Source: Rhodosorus marinus (Eukaryota > Rhodophyta > Stylonematophyceae > Stylonematales > Stylonemataceae). From it: 64,000 nt of DNA. The position numbers were made by a program, and so were the translations under genes. The stretch lies in NCBI GenBank assembly GCA_029953675.1, contig JAMWBK010000003.1, positions 620,001 through 684,000 on the forward strand. The letters are read 5' to 3'. Under the pieces are notes generated by a model. That model saw nothing but the letters and a program-made list of their open reading frames with translations. It was not told the origin of the DNA and did no database searches. Shown here piece after piece: positions 20,854 to 30,669 of the stretch (its first letter is position 1; each line of letters begins with the position of its first letter).

Positions 20854-23100
20854 TTAAAACTCGAACGCCTTCTTGCCTTTAACGGAACCCCGAAGTGCCA
20901 ATTTCTCCTCATCGCTAAGCTTGGACACTGCGGTCTTGATTTTCACTTCAGTGTACATCTCAGTCGCCTTCTTTCGTTGCATCGGGTTTCCTTTCATCAA
21001 GTCAAAGATTTCTTTCGTGTACGGTGGTTGGCCTCCCTCCTTAAGCACCTCGTTCACAATCGTGAGCTCAGGCTTAGGTGCTGCTGATTTCACGTTTTCC
21101 AAAATTCTCACTCTAAGAGTCTCGTCAAAGGTGAACTTCGCCTCAGTCTCCACCAACGTCTTAAGTTCGTCCTCGCTCATGCTGTGGTAATACGAAAGAA
21201 AAGAGTTCGCGCTATTAGAAAAGCCTTGATCACCAACCCGATCCTTCAAATGCGGATCCTAGCGCTTCGCAGGCTTGAACACGTCTCTTACCTTGCTCTC
21301 AACTTCTCCCGGACGTTGTATGGCTTCACAATCTTCTCAAACGACCCGCCAAGCAGCGATTTCACCCCGTCGCGCTCCTCAAGCAACTCCTTTTCCGTCG
21401 TATTCATCTTCTTTGCGGAGTACGGATCTATCGGGACACCCATAATCTGCGAGAAAACCAGTCTAGTACTGTGAGTTTACGAGGAAAAACACGGCCAAAC
21501 TCCCATTCAAGTCCTCAGGAGCAAGTCATACCTTTCGATAGGTCCGGTCACCAGTGCAGAGTGTCGGCACCGAGTAGTACAGTCCAGGGGTGATTCCATA
21601 TTCACCATGGGAAACCACGCCCATGGACTGCCACTTGTCACCCGATCCAACATGCAAACAGTTGAGGTGATCTACCGCGGCGGCTGCGGCAGACGCAGCT
21701 GAGGACGCGCTGTGGATCGGTGGAGATGTACTGCATGAGTATGGAGCTTTGCCTTTCTTCTAGTCGACGGCATGTAAAGTGCTGCTGGCTGCTTACCCTC
21801 GTGCATCAATGATCTCGGCGCCGCGTTTTTGCACCTTCGGAACAAACTCGCTTTCGTACCACTTCATGTCCACAACAGATTTCGCCCACTTCCCTTTGAT
21901 CGATGCGTGGGAGATGTCGGGGTATTGAGTAGATGAGTGATTGCCCCAGATGATCATCCGGTCGATCTCATCCACGCTGCATCCATACTGAAGAACGATT
22001 GAAAAGCAGAGATTTGAGCTGCTGGTCTACTGGGAGCTGCTGCTCGAATTCTCTGTCTTCCCTACCTTCTCGGCGAGCATGCCCTCGGCTCTGCTTTGGT
22101 CCAGCTTTGTCATGGCCATGAAGTTCTCCGGGTTCATGTCCGGTGCATTGTGCGCTGCGACAAGTGCATTTGTATTCGCAGGATTTCCAACTACAAGAGT
22201 TTTGCAAGATCTCCTCGCAACTTCATTCAGCGCACTTCCTTGCAACTGATTAGGCAAAAAAATGTACCCGGTTATTCAAACCCTTCACGGCTATAGCAAG
22301 TTCCGCAATGATTACACTGTCCGAGCTGAAGACAATGCCCCCATACCTGAAAGATCTTCGCGTTCGCAGTCAGCAAGTCCTTTCTCTCCATTCCCGGTCC
22401 TCTCGGCCTTGCTCCGACTAGGAGCGCATAATCAGCGTCTCCGAAGGCTTCGTGAGGGTCGGAAGACATGGTTGTTCCTGCCAGAAGTGGGAAAGCGGAG
22501 TCATCAAGTTCCATCTTCACTCCCTGGAGCTTTTTCATGCCCTCACCAGGCACCTCTAGCATCTGCAAGATAACAGGCTGGTCTTTTCCAAGCATTTCTC
22601 CACTGGTTTGAGGTACATGGGAAAAACAAAGGAGCAAGCGAGAATGTCTTTTAGCTCCAAGATCACGGGCTCAACAGATTGCAAATGCACCGAAAATTCA
22701 GACAGGGCAGCGGTCAGAGGGAAGATTAGCAAATATTGGAATCATTCACGTGTACATCAGAATTGTAATGTAGGTAAGAATCTTATATTGATTTCGTCAT
22801 TCCGCGACCAAGTGAGTGTTTTCGTTAAAGAAAAACAAAAGAACAAAGAACTCAACGCAAACCAAAAATCCTCATCAAGCAAACAAACGACAAGAAAAAC
22901 AAACCAAACAAGACAATAAAATCAATCATCCGCGAATCTGGTCCGTTTTTATCGCACCTCGCAATCCGCATGACCAGGGCGTATCCGATCGCTCCCGCCG
23001 CGCCCGTCACCGAAACCCTCAAAGGAGGCAGTCCAGTAGTGGACATGGACCGGATCCCAGACCGGCCCAAACGGCCCAACATCGATACCCTCCCAATCAT
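20854..23100 (-). CDS. MDH: Malate dehydrogenase with N-terminal presequence and C-terminal extension
   Basis: Seven exons: 23100-22958, 22602-22347, 22245-22066, 21987-21797, 21730-21532, 21446-21292 and 21181-20854, 483 codons, frame kept at every junction. The enzyme interconverts malate and oxaloacetate. The nucleotide-binding loop is [12 protein letters not shown], the substrate loop [14 protein letters not shown], the proton-relay Asp lies in [10 protein letters not shown] and the catalytic His in [11 protein letters not shown]. The [12 protein letters not shown] and GPGMERKD blocks place it with the bacterial/NADP-MDH group. Residues 1-25 are Arg/Ser-rich without acids, so an organelle presequence is likely. 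The core normally ends near residue 350; here about 125 more residues follow, 108 of them in exon 7, helical-looking and unrecognised. The exon 6 donor overlaps an in-frame TAA, so keeping intron 6 would stop the protein at 375 residues. Confidence 0.93.
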
Positions 23101-24910
23101 CCTCGATCAAAACCCCCCCACCCACCCCCGCCCTCTTCCCCTTCACCCAAGGCCAAATCCTTTCCTTAAATAACAAAAAAGAGCCTTCCAAGTTTGACAA
23201 ATGAAGGAAGCTCTAACTACGCAGCAGCCAACAATCAATCCTTCATCCACACTGCAACCCACGTCTCCCTTCTTCCTCCCCCCACCCACTAAGACACTGC
23301 CAAACCCCCCTACACACTTCCAAGTCTTCCTCCAAAAACTACAGCTGCTGATCTTCATCGAATCGATCGGATCACTTACCTTCCCCTCCTAAAAACAAAC
23401 AAAAAACACCAAAACCACCCTTTTCCGATCCTACATCTTATACCCCCTCTCTCGTATCTCCGAATTCTATTGTTTAAAGCTTATGTTTCATAGTTATTAT
23501 GTTCATGGAACAATCTACTCAGGCCTTGTCAAAATAGTTAAAATCTCCCAAATTATATTTTATACTACGTTTTGTGTTTTCAGAGGGTGGAAACTTAGCT
23601 GCATTTGATACTGTTCTATACTCTTTGTATATATGATACGGTAAGAATTTTTGTGGACTATTGGACGGGTGGATTGGGGTGTGGGATTTCTTTATTGGTT
23701 AAGGCGTTCGAACCGTGTTTTTTTTGGCCCAAAGGGGGGATTGATTCAGGGTGATAAGGGATAGTTGAGGCTGTCTGCTGGATTTCTCGTTGTTGTTTTC
23801 TCTGAGCTTTGCTTGTTTTGTTGCTGCCCCGATGTGGTCTGGTACTCTTAGAGCCTTTTATGAAAGGCCAGCTCTGATTTGCGGTCAGTTCCTAGTTTCC
23901 TGCTTTGTTGGGTGCCTGGTTCTTTGCTCTCGGGAGCTCATTCCTTGTGGAGTCGCAAAAGGTCGGCAGAAGACTTCGAACGCGATCACCGATGTTCATC
24001 TTTTTGGGAGGGGGAGGGGGAGGGCTCGCTAGTATAAATCATCTGAGGGTCTTCTAGTTGAACTTTGAGTGAGAATGTGTATCGCTTCCGCCTAAGTCCA
24101 GGCTGTTTAGTTTTCACGATGCCGGGACGGGGGGAATGATGGTGGCCTGTTCTTTGAGAGTCGCTCCTTGACGAATAAGCGATTCGGATTTCAGTACTGA
24201 TCTTAGCCACGATAGAGGCGCAATCGCAGTTGGGATATCGTCCGAGGTAGTTACTTACCAAATTGAGAACGGCAACGCGGGGAAACCAGAATCAGGAGTG
24301 TGTGTTATTCCAACCCCGGGAGTACAGTAGCAGCATTGGCTCCTCCTGTCTTATTCTCGGACTCTGTTACCACGCTGAACGCTCTGCTGCCACGGAACGG
24401 TCGGAGCCCCCAGAATCATTTTCTCAGTCTCCGACGACGATCACGCACTCTCAGGGTTTCAGTTTCTAGAAGTCCATCGTCCTCCACAAATCCACCCAAA
24501 CACGACTCACCTCCACACACCAAGCAAAACAATACTAGTACACGCCAATTTTACATAGTACATAAAACTAACAGAAACAACAACGCTATATAGATTGAAT
24601 CAATCACTATAAGTAATCTTTGTTTTTGGAGCATTTTGGATCAAATGCGGCCGCCGGCGCCGTGCGATTATTTGATGGTTTTTAGGGGTTTGGGGAGGAT
24701 GCATTGAAAATTTGGTGAGGACGTCCTCTTTTTCAGGAATTGAGAGTGGGGTTTGGATTGCTTGGGTGCGTGGCGTGTGTAAGGTGTGGGGGAGAGGAAG
24801 TTCGCTGTTGGTTTTTGGGGTGGGTGGTATTATCTTGTAGGGATAGAGGATAGAACAATTATCTATCTCTCTATATATATATTAGTAGGAACGAGGTAGA
24901 GAGATTTGAC
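23101..24910. other. Divergent intergenic region, MDH and RPL10A
   Basis: MDH and RPL10A start away from each other across 1.8 kb. The region includes AT-rich stretches, a short TA run just upstream of the RPL10A start (about 24874-24882) and no supported gene. Confidence 0.5.
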
Positions 24911-25839
24911 ATGGGTTCGAAACTCCCTCATGCGACCGTCTCGGCGGCGGTGGCCGAGATTTTGGCGGAAGCGAAGGAGAAGAAGAGGAACTTCGTGGAG
25001 ACAATCGAGCTTCAGATTGGGTTGAAGAATTATGATACGAAGAAGGACAAGCGTTTCTCCGGGACGATTAAGCTGCCCCACGTACCGAGACCGAGATTGA
25101 AGGTGAGGTTTCCAGCTTTTGCATAGTTGACTCTACAGATTGAAGTTTGATGGTGGGAGTATTAGCTGAGGAGGGGGGCGGATCATTGCTATTGAACAAG
25201 GGGATATCGCACTCACGTCGATGAGTATGGATTGTTGAGCAGTTTGTTTTCGCTTTGTTTTCTTCTCTTGTAGGTTGCAGTGCTCGGAGACGCGCAGCAC
25301 GTAACGGAAGCTCAGGCGCTTAATGTTGATGTATATGATGTTGATGCTCTGAAGAAGTTCAACAAAGCCAAGAAGCCGATCAAGAATTTTGCTAAGAAGT
25401 ACGATGCCTTCTTGGCGTCTGAATCTATCATCCGTATTATCCCGCGTATCTTGGGACCTGGACTGCTGAAGGCTGGCAAGTTCCCTGCCCTTTTGACTCA
25501 CTCGGACTCGATGGACGATAAGGTAAGTGAAACTTTGAGCACGCTTTGTCGGCATCGACAGTCTTTTCCTTCAGGCAGAAGCGGTTCATGCGCTGATAAT
25601 TCTGCTGTTCGTCCTTGCTCGCGTAGATCGGCGATTTGAAGAGCACCATCAAGTTCCAGTTGAAGAAGGTTTTGTGCCTAGCTGTTGCGGTTGGAAACGT
25701 TGAACAGAGTGAGGAAGAGGTTATCGCGAATGTTACCCTAGCCGTCAACTTCCTGGTGTCCTTGTTGAAGAAGCATTGGCAGAATGTTAAATCGCTCCAC
25801 ATCAAGAGCACTATGGGAACACCAAGACGGCTGTTTTAA
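24911..25839 (+). CDS. RPL10A: 60S ribosomal protein L10a (uL1)
   Basis: Exons 24911-25102, 25274-25522 and 25627-25839 give 217 residues, the same length as human RPL10A. uL1 forms the mobile L1 stalk of the large subunit and helps release deacylated tRNA. Diagnostic blocks are [69 protein letters not shown] and the C-terminal [13 protein letters not shown]. Both introns are phase 0 and follow Lys codons. The start is the first ATG after a pyrimidine/AT-rich leader. I looked for a box C/D snoRNA in the introns, common in ribosomal protein genes, and found no convincing pair of boxes. Confidence 0.98.
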
Positions 25840-26062
25840 GTTGTTTAAATCTCTTCTTATCTTCGTTGAAACAATACATATGACTATCTAGACTGCAAAA
25901 ACTCGCCACTCGTCTTCACACGTTGTGCGCGCGGCTCCTGTTAGTCCTCGTAGAGGTCTAGCTGAAATAGCACTCGAAAATTCCCATCAACTCGAGGAAA
26001 GCGCGTCAGGTTCGCTCCGCCTGATCGATACTCTACTGGCTTACGCCGGTGCGGAACTTGGT

Positions 26063-26116
26063 GCACTTTGCCATAGAGAATTTGCTGCGAGAAGCAAATT
26101 CTCTATGGCAAAGTGC
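26063..26116. repeat. Perfect 24-bp hairpin, 6-nt loop
   Basis: The arms at 26063-26086 and 26093-26116 are exact reverse complements (left arm begins GCACTTTGCCATAGAG) around the loop GCGAGA. It is not followed by a T run as a Pol III or bacterial terminator would be, and no tRNA-like or miRNA-like features beyond the stem are visible. Confidence 0.95.
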
Positions 26117-26922
26117 TACCAAAGTCATGGGCCGTGGGAGGATGAACAATGTTTGAGTCGTAGAGCATTGACGGAACTCTTTCATTGGGAGATGAGGAGC
26201 TAGCACAAACCCTACTCGGACGTGACTCTCGGGACTGGACCAGCCTACGACTGCATACCCGCTATGGCCAGCCTTCTCTCTCCGACATCGAGACTCGGGG
26301 CTAAGATTTTGTATAATATCCAGAATTGGTTGACATGGCGAAGGATTTTGGAGAGCCTCAAAGGATGTGGTGCAATCGCCTCTAGAGACTCATTCCAAAT
26401 CCCTGCGCACCAACCACCGCCACATCCAGTCGGTTTTGGAGCTCAATATTTTTCAGATATCTATTTACGCACTACCTTAATCTAAAACGATACATTCTCA
26501 AGCTACCCTCATTTTCTTTTTTTTTCATGTACAAAGTACGTTCTAATATAGAAAGTATTTCCATAATTCATCTAAAAGCAATAAAATTACTCCCAAATAT
26601 CCAATATCTAGAATAAAAATATTCTAAATACTCTCGCTGCCGTCTGATTTGGAGTCGAGAAATCAAATCAATTCTAGATCTATTTTTTTCCAGATAAAGA
26701 ACCTCTATGACTCAGATCTTCGACAAGCGACAACATATTATTCAAAAAATAATAATAATATGTGCCGATTAGCTAATGGAAGGTCTCTAATTAAGTATCT
26801 ACAATCTTGTTTTTGACGTACTAAACGCGGAGGGGAACAGAGGGGGTTGAAAAGGACTAGTAAAAACGGGGTTGGACAATAAAACGGTCATCCAAAACCG
26901 ATAATAAAAACGTGTTTTTCAC

Positions 26923-26949
26923 ATATATATATATATATATATATATATA
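26923..26949. repeat. TA dinucleotide microsatellite
   Basis: About 13 uninterrupted AT units. Shorter TA runs occur at 4628, 12662, 24874, 47139 and 55726. Confidence 0.95.
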
Positions 26950-27407
26950 GGGGGGAGGGGCAAGGAGTCGTGGAGGGCGATTTGTGAAAATTTGGTTATT
27001 GGGATGGGGAAGGGCTTTGGGATGTTACGATTGCTGATAGAGATGGGCGTTTGGGAGGCTAGGAAATGAAGAGGGTTCCTTAGGAAAGAGCGAGGAGAAC
27101 AGTTGTTCAACGTTAAAGTTGTTAGTTAGGATCTGGGACTAGCGTTAGGTACTTGGTGGGCGGGAGAGGGGTGGGGCGGGGGGCGGGGGGGGGGGGGGCG
27201 GAAAGGAGGTCTCTTGCAGTTTTCCTTGGGGATCTCGGTTCAGGTTTGAGGCTGGAAGTCTTGTTTTCTTGTGCGGATTTTTTTTTCATGTTTGGGGATT
27301 TATGTGGTGATTGGAGCTGTTGGTGTTTTTAGGTGTGTAGTCGCTGGTAAGAAAAGGCGGGACCCTTTTGGCATCCGAGGGGGTGTTTGGTCTAGGTTGG
27401 ACACTTA

Positions 27408-27941
27408 ATGAGCGCGGATGTAACAGGGGAGAAATTGGGCACTGGATCAACGCCGGGGGGGAGGAAAAAGCTCTCTGGATCCAGAGCACGGCCCAATAAT
27501 CTGCAGTATGTCCGTCCCCAGTACAGGGCAGCGACCCCTCTGCCCGGGGACGGCGAGGCAGTCCCAGTTAGCAACGAGGAAAAAGAAGAGCAGATCCGGT
27601 TGTTAAACGAGCAGCAGGCAGCAAAAAGGGCTACGCTGGCAAATGAAAACTCGCAGTCGACGCCGGGTAAGGAGGAGGTCAACACTCACAAGGCCAACAA
27701 AGACGACATGTTCGCAGACTACGAGGAGGAAGACCATAGCAAGAATGTCACAGGGGGAACCGGTGAGGCCGGAGCTTCTTCACCGGCGGCTGATTATAGT
27801 ACGGCACCTCAGGAAACAATACAACCCGAGCAGAAGAACGTAAATCCTGAGGTTAAATCCGTCAATCAGAAGTCGCCGGAGCAAGCGAAACCCAAAGAAG
27901 CACAACCGACAAAGTCCGGTGGCTGCTGTGTTCTTCAATAA
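27408..27941 (+). CDS. Predicted prenylated hydrophilic protein (CAAX box CVLQ)
   Basis: Single exon of 177 residues from the first ATG. I recognise no catalytic domain. The protein is highly charged and Glu/Lys/Gln/Pro-rich throughout and probably disordered, with a short helical stretch near residues 55-75 (NEEKEEQIRLLNEQQAAK) and an acidic FADYEEEDH segment. It ends in KSGGCCVLQ, a good farnesyl-transferase CAAX box (Cys, two aliphatics, Gln) with an adjacent upstream Cys that could be palmitoylated. This implies a peripheral membrane protein anchored by its C terminus. The Ras-like tail is not accompanied by any GTPase motif, so it is not a small GTPase. Alternatively an adaptor or scaffold; function unknown. 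Confidence 0.8.
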   Translation: MSADVTGEKLGTGSTPGGRKKLSGSRARPNNLQYVRPQYRAATPLPGDGEAVPVSNEEKEEQIRLLNEQQAAKRATLANENSQSTPGKEEVNTHKANKDDMFADYEEEDHSKNVTGGTGEAGASSPAADYSTAPQETIQPEQKNVNPEVKSVNQKSPEQAKPKEAQPTKSGGCCVLQ

Positions 27942-28679
27942 TCTGCACATGAAGAGCACGGAGATGTGTTTTTGCTCCCACTCTCGCTAGTGCGTGAGGT
28001 TGTATCCTTTCAAGTTTTGTTTGCGGCGACCATATCCCATCCATTGCGGCTGTTTCACTTGCGTGGGATGCAGCAAGCCGATGCGTGCTGCAGTGTCGCT
28101 TCTTTATTTCTCGGGTAACCGCGAGCTGCTGTTTATCTTCTTGTTTTTGAGTTCCAATTCCCCAATTCCGCTCTTGTACCGAAGTCTGTCGGAGCGCTGT
28201 TGGTTTTTGTTGTGTTTTGAAGTTCCTCGGATGGCATGCTATAGATAGAATCCCCATTTTGATGTTTGGAACACGTTCAGTGATTAGATCGTCATTTATA
28301 TGAGTAAAGAAATACCAGAGTATTGGGACATCGTTGCGGTTCCAGTAAGGACGACCAGTTGACCTGAACATAGCAGTTTTCTCCTTTTTCTCAAGAGGGC
28401 ACAACTCCCATCGGGTGTAGAGTTCAGGCATCGAACCACAGGTGTTCTTGTGGAGGCATTCTGTGGTGAATTGTCCCCGTATACATACAAACACGAGCTT
28501 CTGACGTGATACCAGGAGGCGAAAGGTTTCATGCAGTCTCGCGAGTTGCTCCCCGCAGATATGAAAACGAATAGGTCGCGCCTTGAGATAGAACACAAAT
28601 GCTCTCTCCCTTTACGGAAGCCAAAGGAGAACAATGGACTGCCACTCGGCGGCCAAAAACACATGTTGGCGCAAGCAGC
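27942..28679. other. Intergenic, CAAX gene to tRNA-Ile
   Basis: Contains the 3' UTR of the CAAX gene. A 244-codon antisense open frame spans much of it but has a non-ATG start and no recognisable domain. Confidence 0.45.
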
Positions 28680-28684
28680 AAAAA
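28680..28684 (-). terminator. Pol III T-run
   Basis: Five T residues on the minus strand begin three bases past the discriminator base of tRNA-Ile copy 1. Confidence 0.7.
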
Positions 28685-28686
28685 CA

Positions 28687-28760
28687 TGACCAATGAGAGG
28701 CTCGAACTCTCGACCTTGGAGTTATTAGCTCCACGCTCTAACCGACTGAGCTAATCGGTC
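28687..28760 (-). tRNA. tRNA-Ile (anticodon AAU), copy 1
   Basis: A 74-base cloverleaf: acceptor stem GACCGAT paired with ATTGGTC plus discriminator A, D-arm GCTCAGTCGGTTAGAGC, anticodon stem TGGAG/CTCCA around loop CTAATAA, and T-arm with GTTCGAGCC. Anticodon AAU, read as IAU after deamination, decodes Ile. No intron. Internal A and B boxes are intact. Confidence 0.97.
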
Positions 28761-29085
28761 ACTTACGTCCGCTAACAACCTTTAGCGTCCTTAATCTCAA
28801 CTCAAAAGTAACTTTTAGCGTCCTTACTTTCAACTCAAAAGTTAAGGTTCTGATTGGATTGACGAAAAAGAACGTCAATTCTTGCCATGCTTGTCCAATA
28901 AAAAATCATAGCCCAGTTCTAGTGCTTTATTATACTTTGAAATAAGTATGCATAGCTTGAAAGGTATTTACTTTTGCAAAATGCTTGTGTCGAATGACGA
29001 GCTGAAGCCTACCCGGTCGGTTGATTTTTCTTCTAAGAGGAAAAAGTTATAGAACATTCGGCAGACAACGACAAAAAAATACGAA
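28761..29085. other. Spacer between the two tRNA-Ile genes
   Basis: Carries a direct duplication of a roughly 32-base unit starting TTTAGCGTCCTTA at 28781 and again at 28814. Nothing else is recognised. Confidence 0.7.
29073..29079 (-). terminator. Pol III T-run
   Basis: Seven T residues on the minus strand begin six bases past the discriminator base of tRNA-Ile copy 2. Confidence 0.7.
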
Positions 29086-29159
29086 TGACCAATGAGAGGC
29101 TCGAACTCTCGACCTTGGAGTTATTAGCTCCACGCTCTAACCGACTGAGCTAATCGGTC
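29086..29159 (-). tRNA. tRNA-Ile (anticodon AAU), copy 2
   Basis: Identical to copy 1 over its 74 bases, in the same orientation 399 bases away, with unrelated flanks. This points to a gene-body duplication or to concerted evolution. Confidence 0.97.
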
Positions 29160-30586
29160 TTTCGCATTACGGGAGAAAAGTAAATTAAAATATACATTTA
29201 GTTTCAGGGGAAGATCTTGTTTCTGTCGTGAGGTTGATTGCTAGCTGACATGGGTTGTAAAGAGGAGGTTGCTTGAGAGAACGCTATTTTATCGCCTTGC
29301 TGGTATCGCTATCTCTGTATGTCGAACACCCGGCGCTGGAAATTCCCCGTGAGAGGAAGAATTCTTGTAGAGAGGAGGTGGAGGCGCAGAAGCGCAATAG
29401 TAGAAAGCTGAGAGAATTGTGGGCTTTTGAGGATCTGGTGCTCAATGGAGGTCCTCGGGAAGTCTCGACACAAGGGACGATACACAGTGACCGTACTAAG
29501 GGCGAATGGGACGAACTCCTGTGATGGGTCAGAGCCATGAGCGAGCTTGCGGAGGGTTTGTAAGACTCTCGTGGCCTACGATGAGGGAGTATTAGCTGCT
29601 AAGTTCCTGTTTCTCGGTTGGAGCCAACCTCTAAGGAAACAAGTTTCTCGGCTTCTGGTGCTGCTTGCTTCGGAACGGGGTCCTAGCAGATGAACATTAG
29701 CACGAGCCCATCGTCTCTTGGCTAGACAGATGACGTACCGCTCCAGGCATAGGGGCTCCACGTCTCATTGCGTGTAAGGCTCTCTTCAGACTTTTGCTTA
29801 AGAAAACGTACCCTGCTTATATGCCCAGAGAACTTTTTCACCAAAGCTCGATGGGGAAGTTCCGAACCTATTTTTGGCTCGAGTATCTTTCCGCCGAAGG
29901 TACTGAGACGCTCAAGTTCACTCCTTGCATGTGTACCGGGAGAACCTAACCCCGAGCAACCGGAGCATCTGAGAATGTTCGCATCCGCGGGTTTCTTCTT
30001 GTTGTTGTCATCTTGGGCTGAAAGTTTTGCCAAGATACTTAGAATTCAATTTCATTCATAGTACGACATCATCTGATACATAAAAGGACCGATCCTCTGT
30101 CAGGTTTAGACCAATTCCTTCGAAATGGATGAAATCCAATGAATACATAGAGCTCGAAAATATCCGATGCTTGAGGAATAAAAAGTCCACAGTATGCAGC
30201 ACGAACTTTAGGCATTCATGTTGTCCTGGACTCTATCACATGCAAACAAACAAGGAACCCCTAGCCCGCGTACTATTAACAAGAAGCGACTTTACCACGT
30301 GCGGGGCTAAACAATTTATGCTGTGTACGCACTAGCCCGGCCAAGCCGTAAGCTTTTACTAGTAAACTAGATAAAAGGATGCTCAATGAACCCTTCCGTA
30401 AAACCAAGTCCTCCTTTTCACAGTGCTTGGAGTGTTGGCGGAAGTCTCCCGCTCAGGTCATGTTCGTCGATGGCTCGGGAACAGCTCAATACATAGCTGC
30501 AGAGACTGCAAGAGAGCACAAGTAGAAATGGAAGAATCCAGACTAAAACAGATTTATTGATAGAAGAGAACGCGGAGGAAGTAGAC
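29160..30586. other. Intergenic between tRNA-Ile and tRNA-Gly
   Basis: No exon chain, domain or RNA gene recognised. Confidence 0.45.
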
Positions 30587-30657
30587 ACACCGTTGGTCTA
30601 GTGGTAGAATACGTCCCTGCCACGGACGAGACCCGGGTTCGATTCCCGGACGGTGTA
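30587..30657 (+). tRNA. tRNA-Gly (anticodon GCC)
   Basis: A 71-base cloverleaf with acceptor stem ACACCGT paired with ACGGTGT plus discriminator A, D-arm TGGTCTAGTGGTAGAA, anticodon stem CGTCC/GGACG around loop CTGCCAC (anticodon GCC) and T-arm CCCGGGTTCGATTCCCGG. No intron. Confidence 0.97.
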
Positions 30658-30663
30658 CGCTTC

Positions 30664-30669
30664 TTTTTT
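30664..30669 (+). terminator. Pol III T-run
   Basis: Six T residues begin seven bases after the discriminator of tRNA-Gly. Confidence 0.7.

Larger units (their letters stand above)
25840..27407. other. Intergenic between RPL10A and the CAAX-protein gene
   Basis: Holds a perfect hairpin (26063-26116), a TA microsatellite (26923-26949) and a G-rich homopolymer tract near 27175-27200. No gene recognised. Confidence 0.55.

Noticed and set aside
20854-21182. A separate small gene starting at the ATG of exon 7 of MDH
   Set aside because: The preceding intron has good donor, branch-like and acceptor sequences and the join is in frame. A separate gene would leave only about 110 bases between the MDH stop and its own start. 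It remains the main alternative and is covered by the isoform finding.
25103-25273. Possible box C/D snoRNA in RPL10A intron 1 (CGATGAG-like box)
   Set aside because: No properly spaced box D with a terminal stem could be found.
26063-26116. Transcription terminator or miRNA precursor
   Set aside because: The stem is perfect but short and lacks a T run, bulges and flanking features of a miRNA precursor. A template-switch origin explains it more simply.
27862-28596. A 244-codon minus-strand open frame
   Set aside because: No ATG until well inside, overlap with the 3' coding end of the CAAX gene on the other strand, and no recognisable motif.
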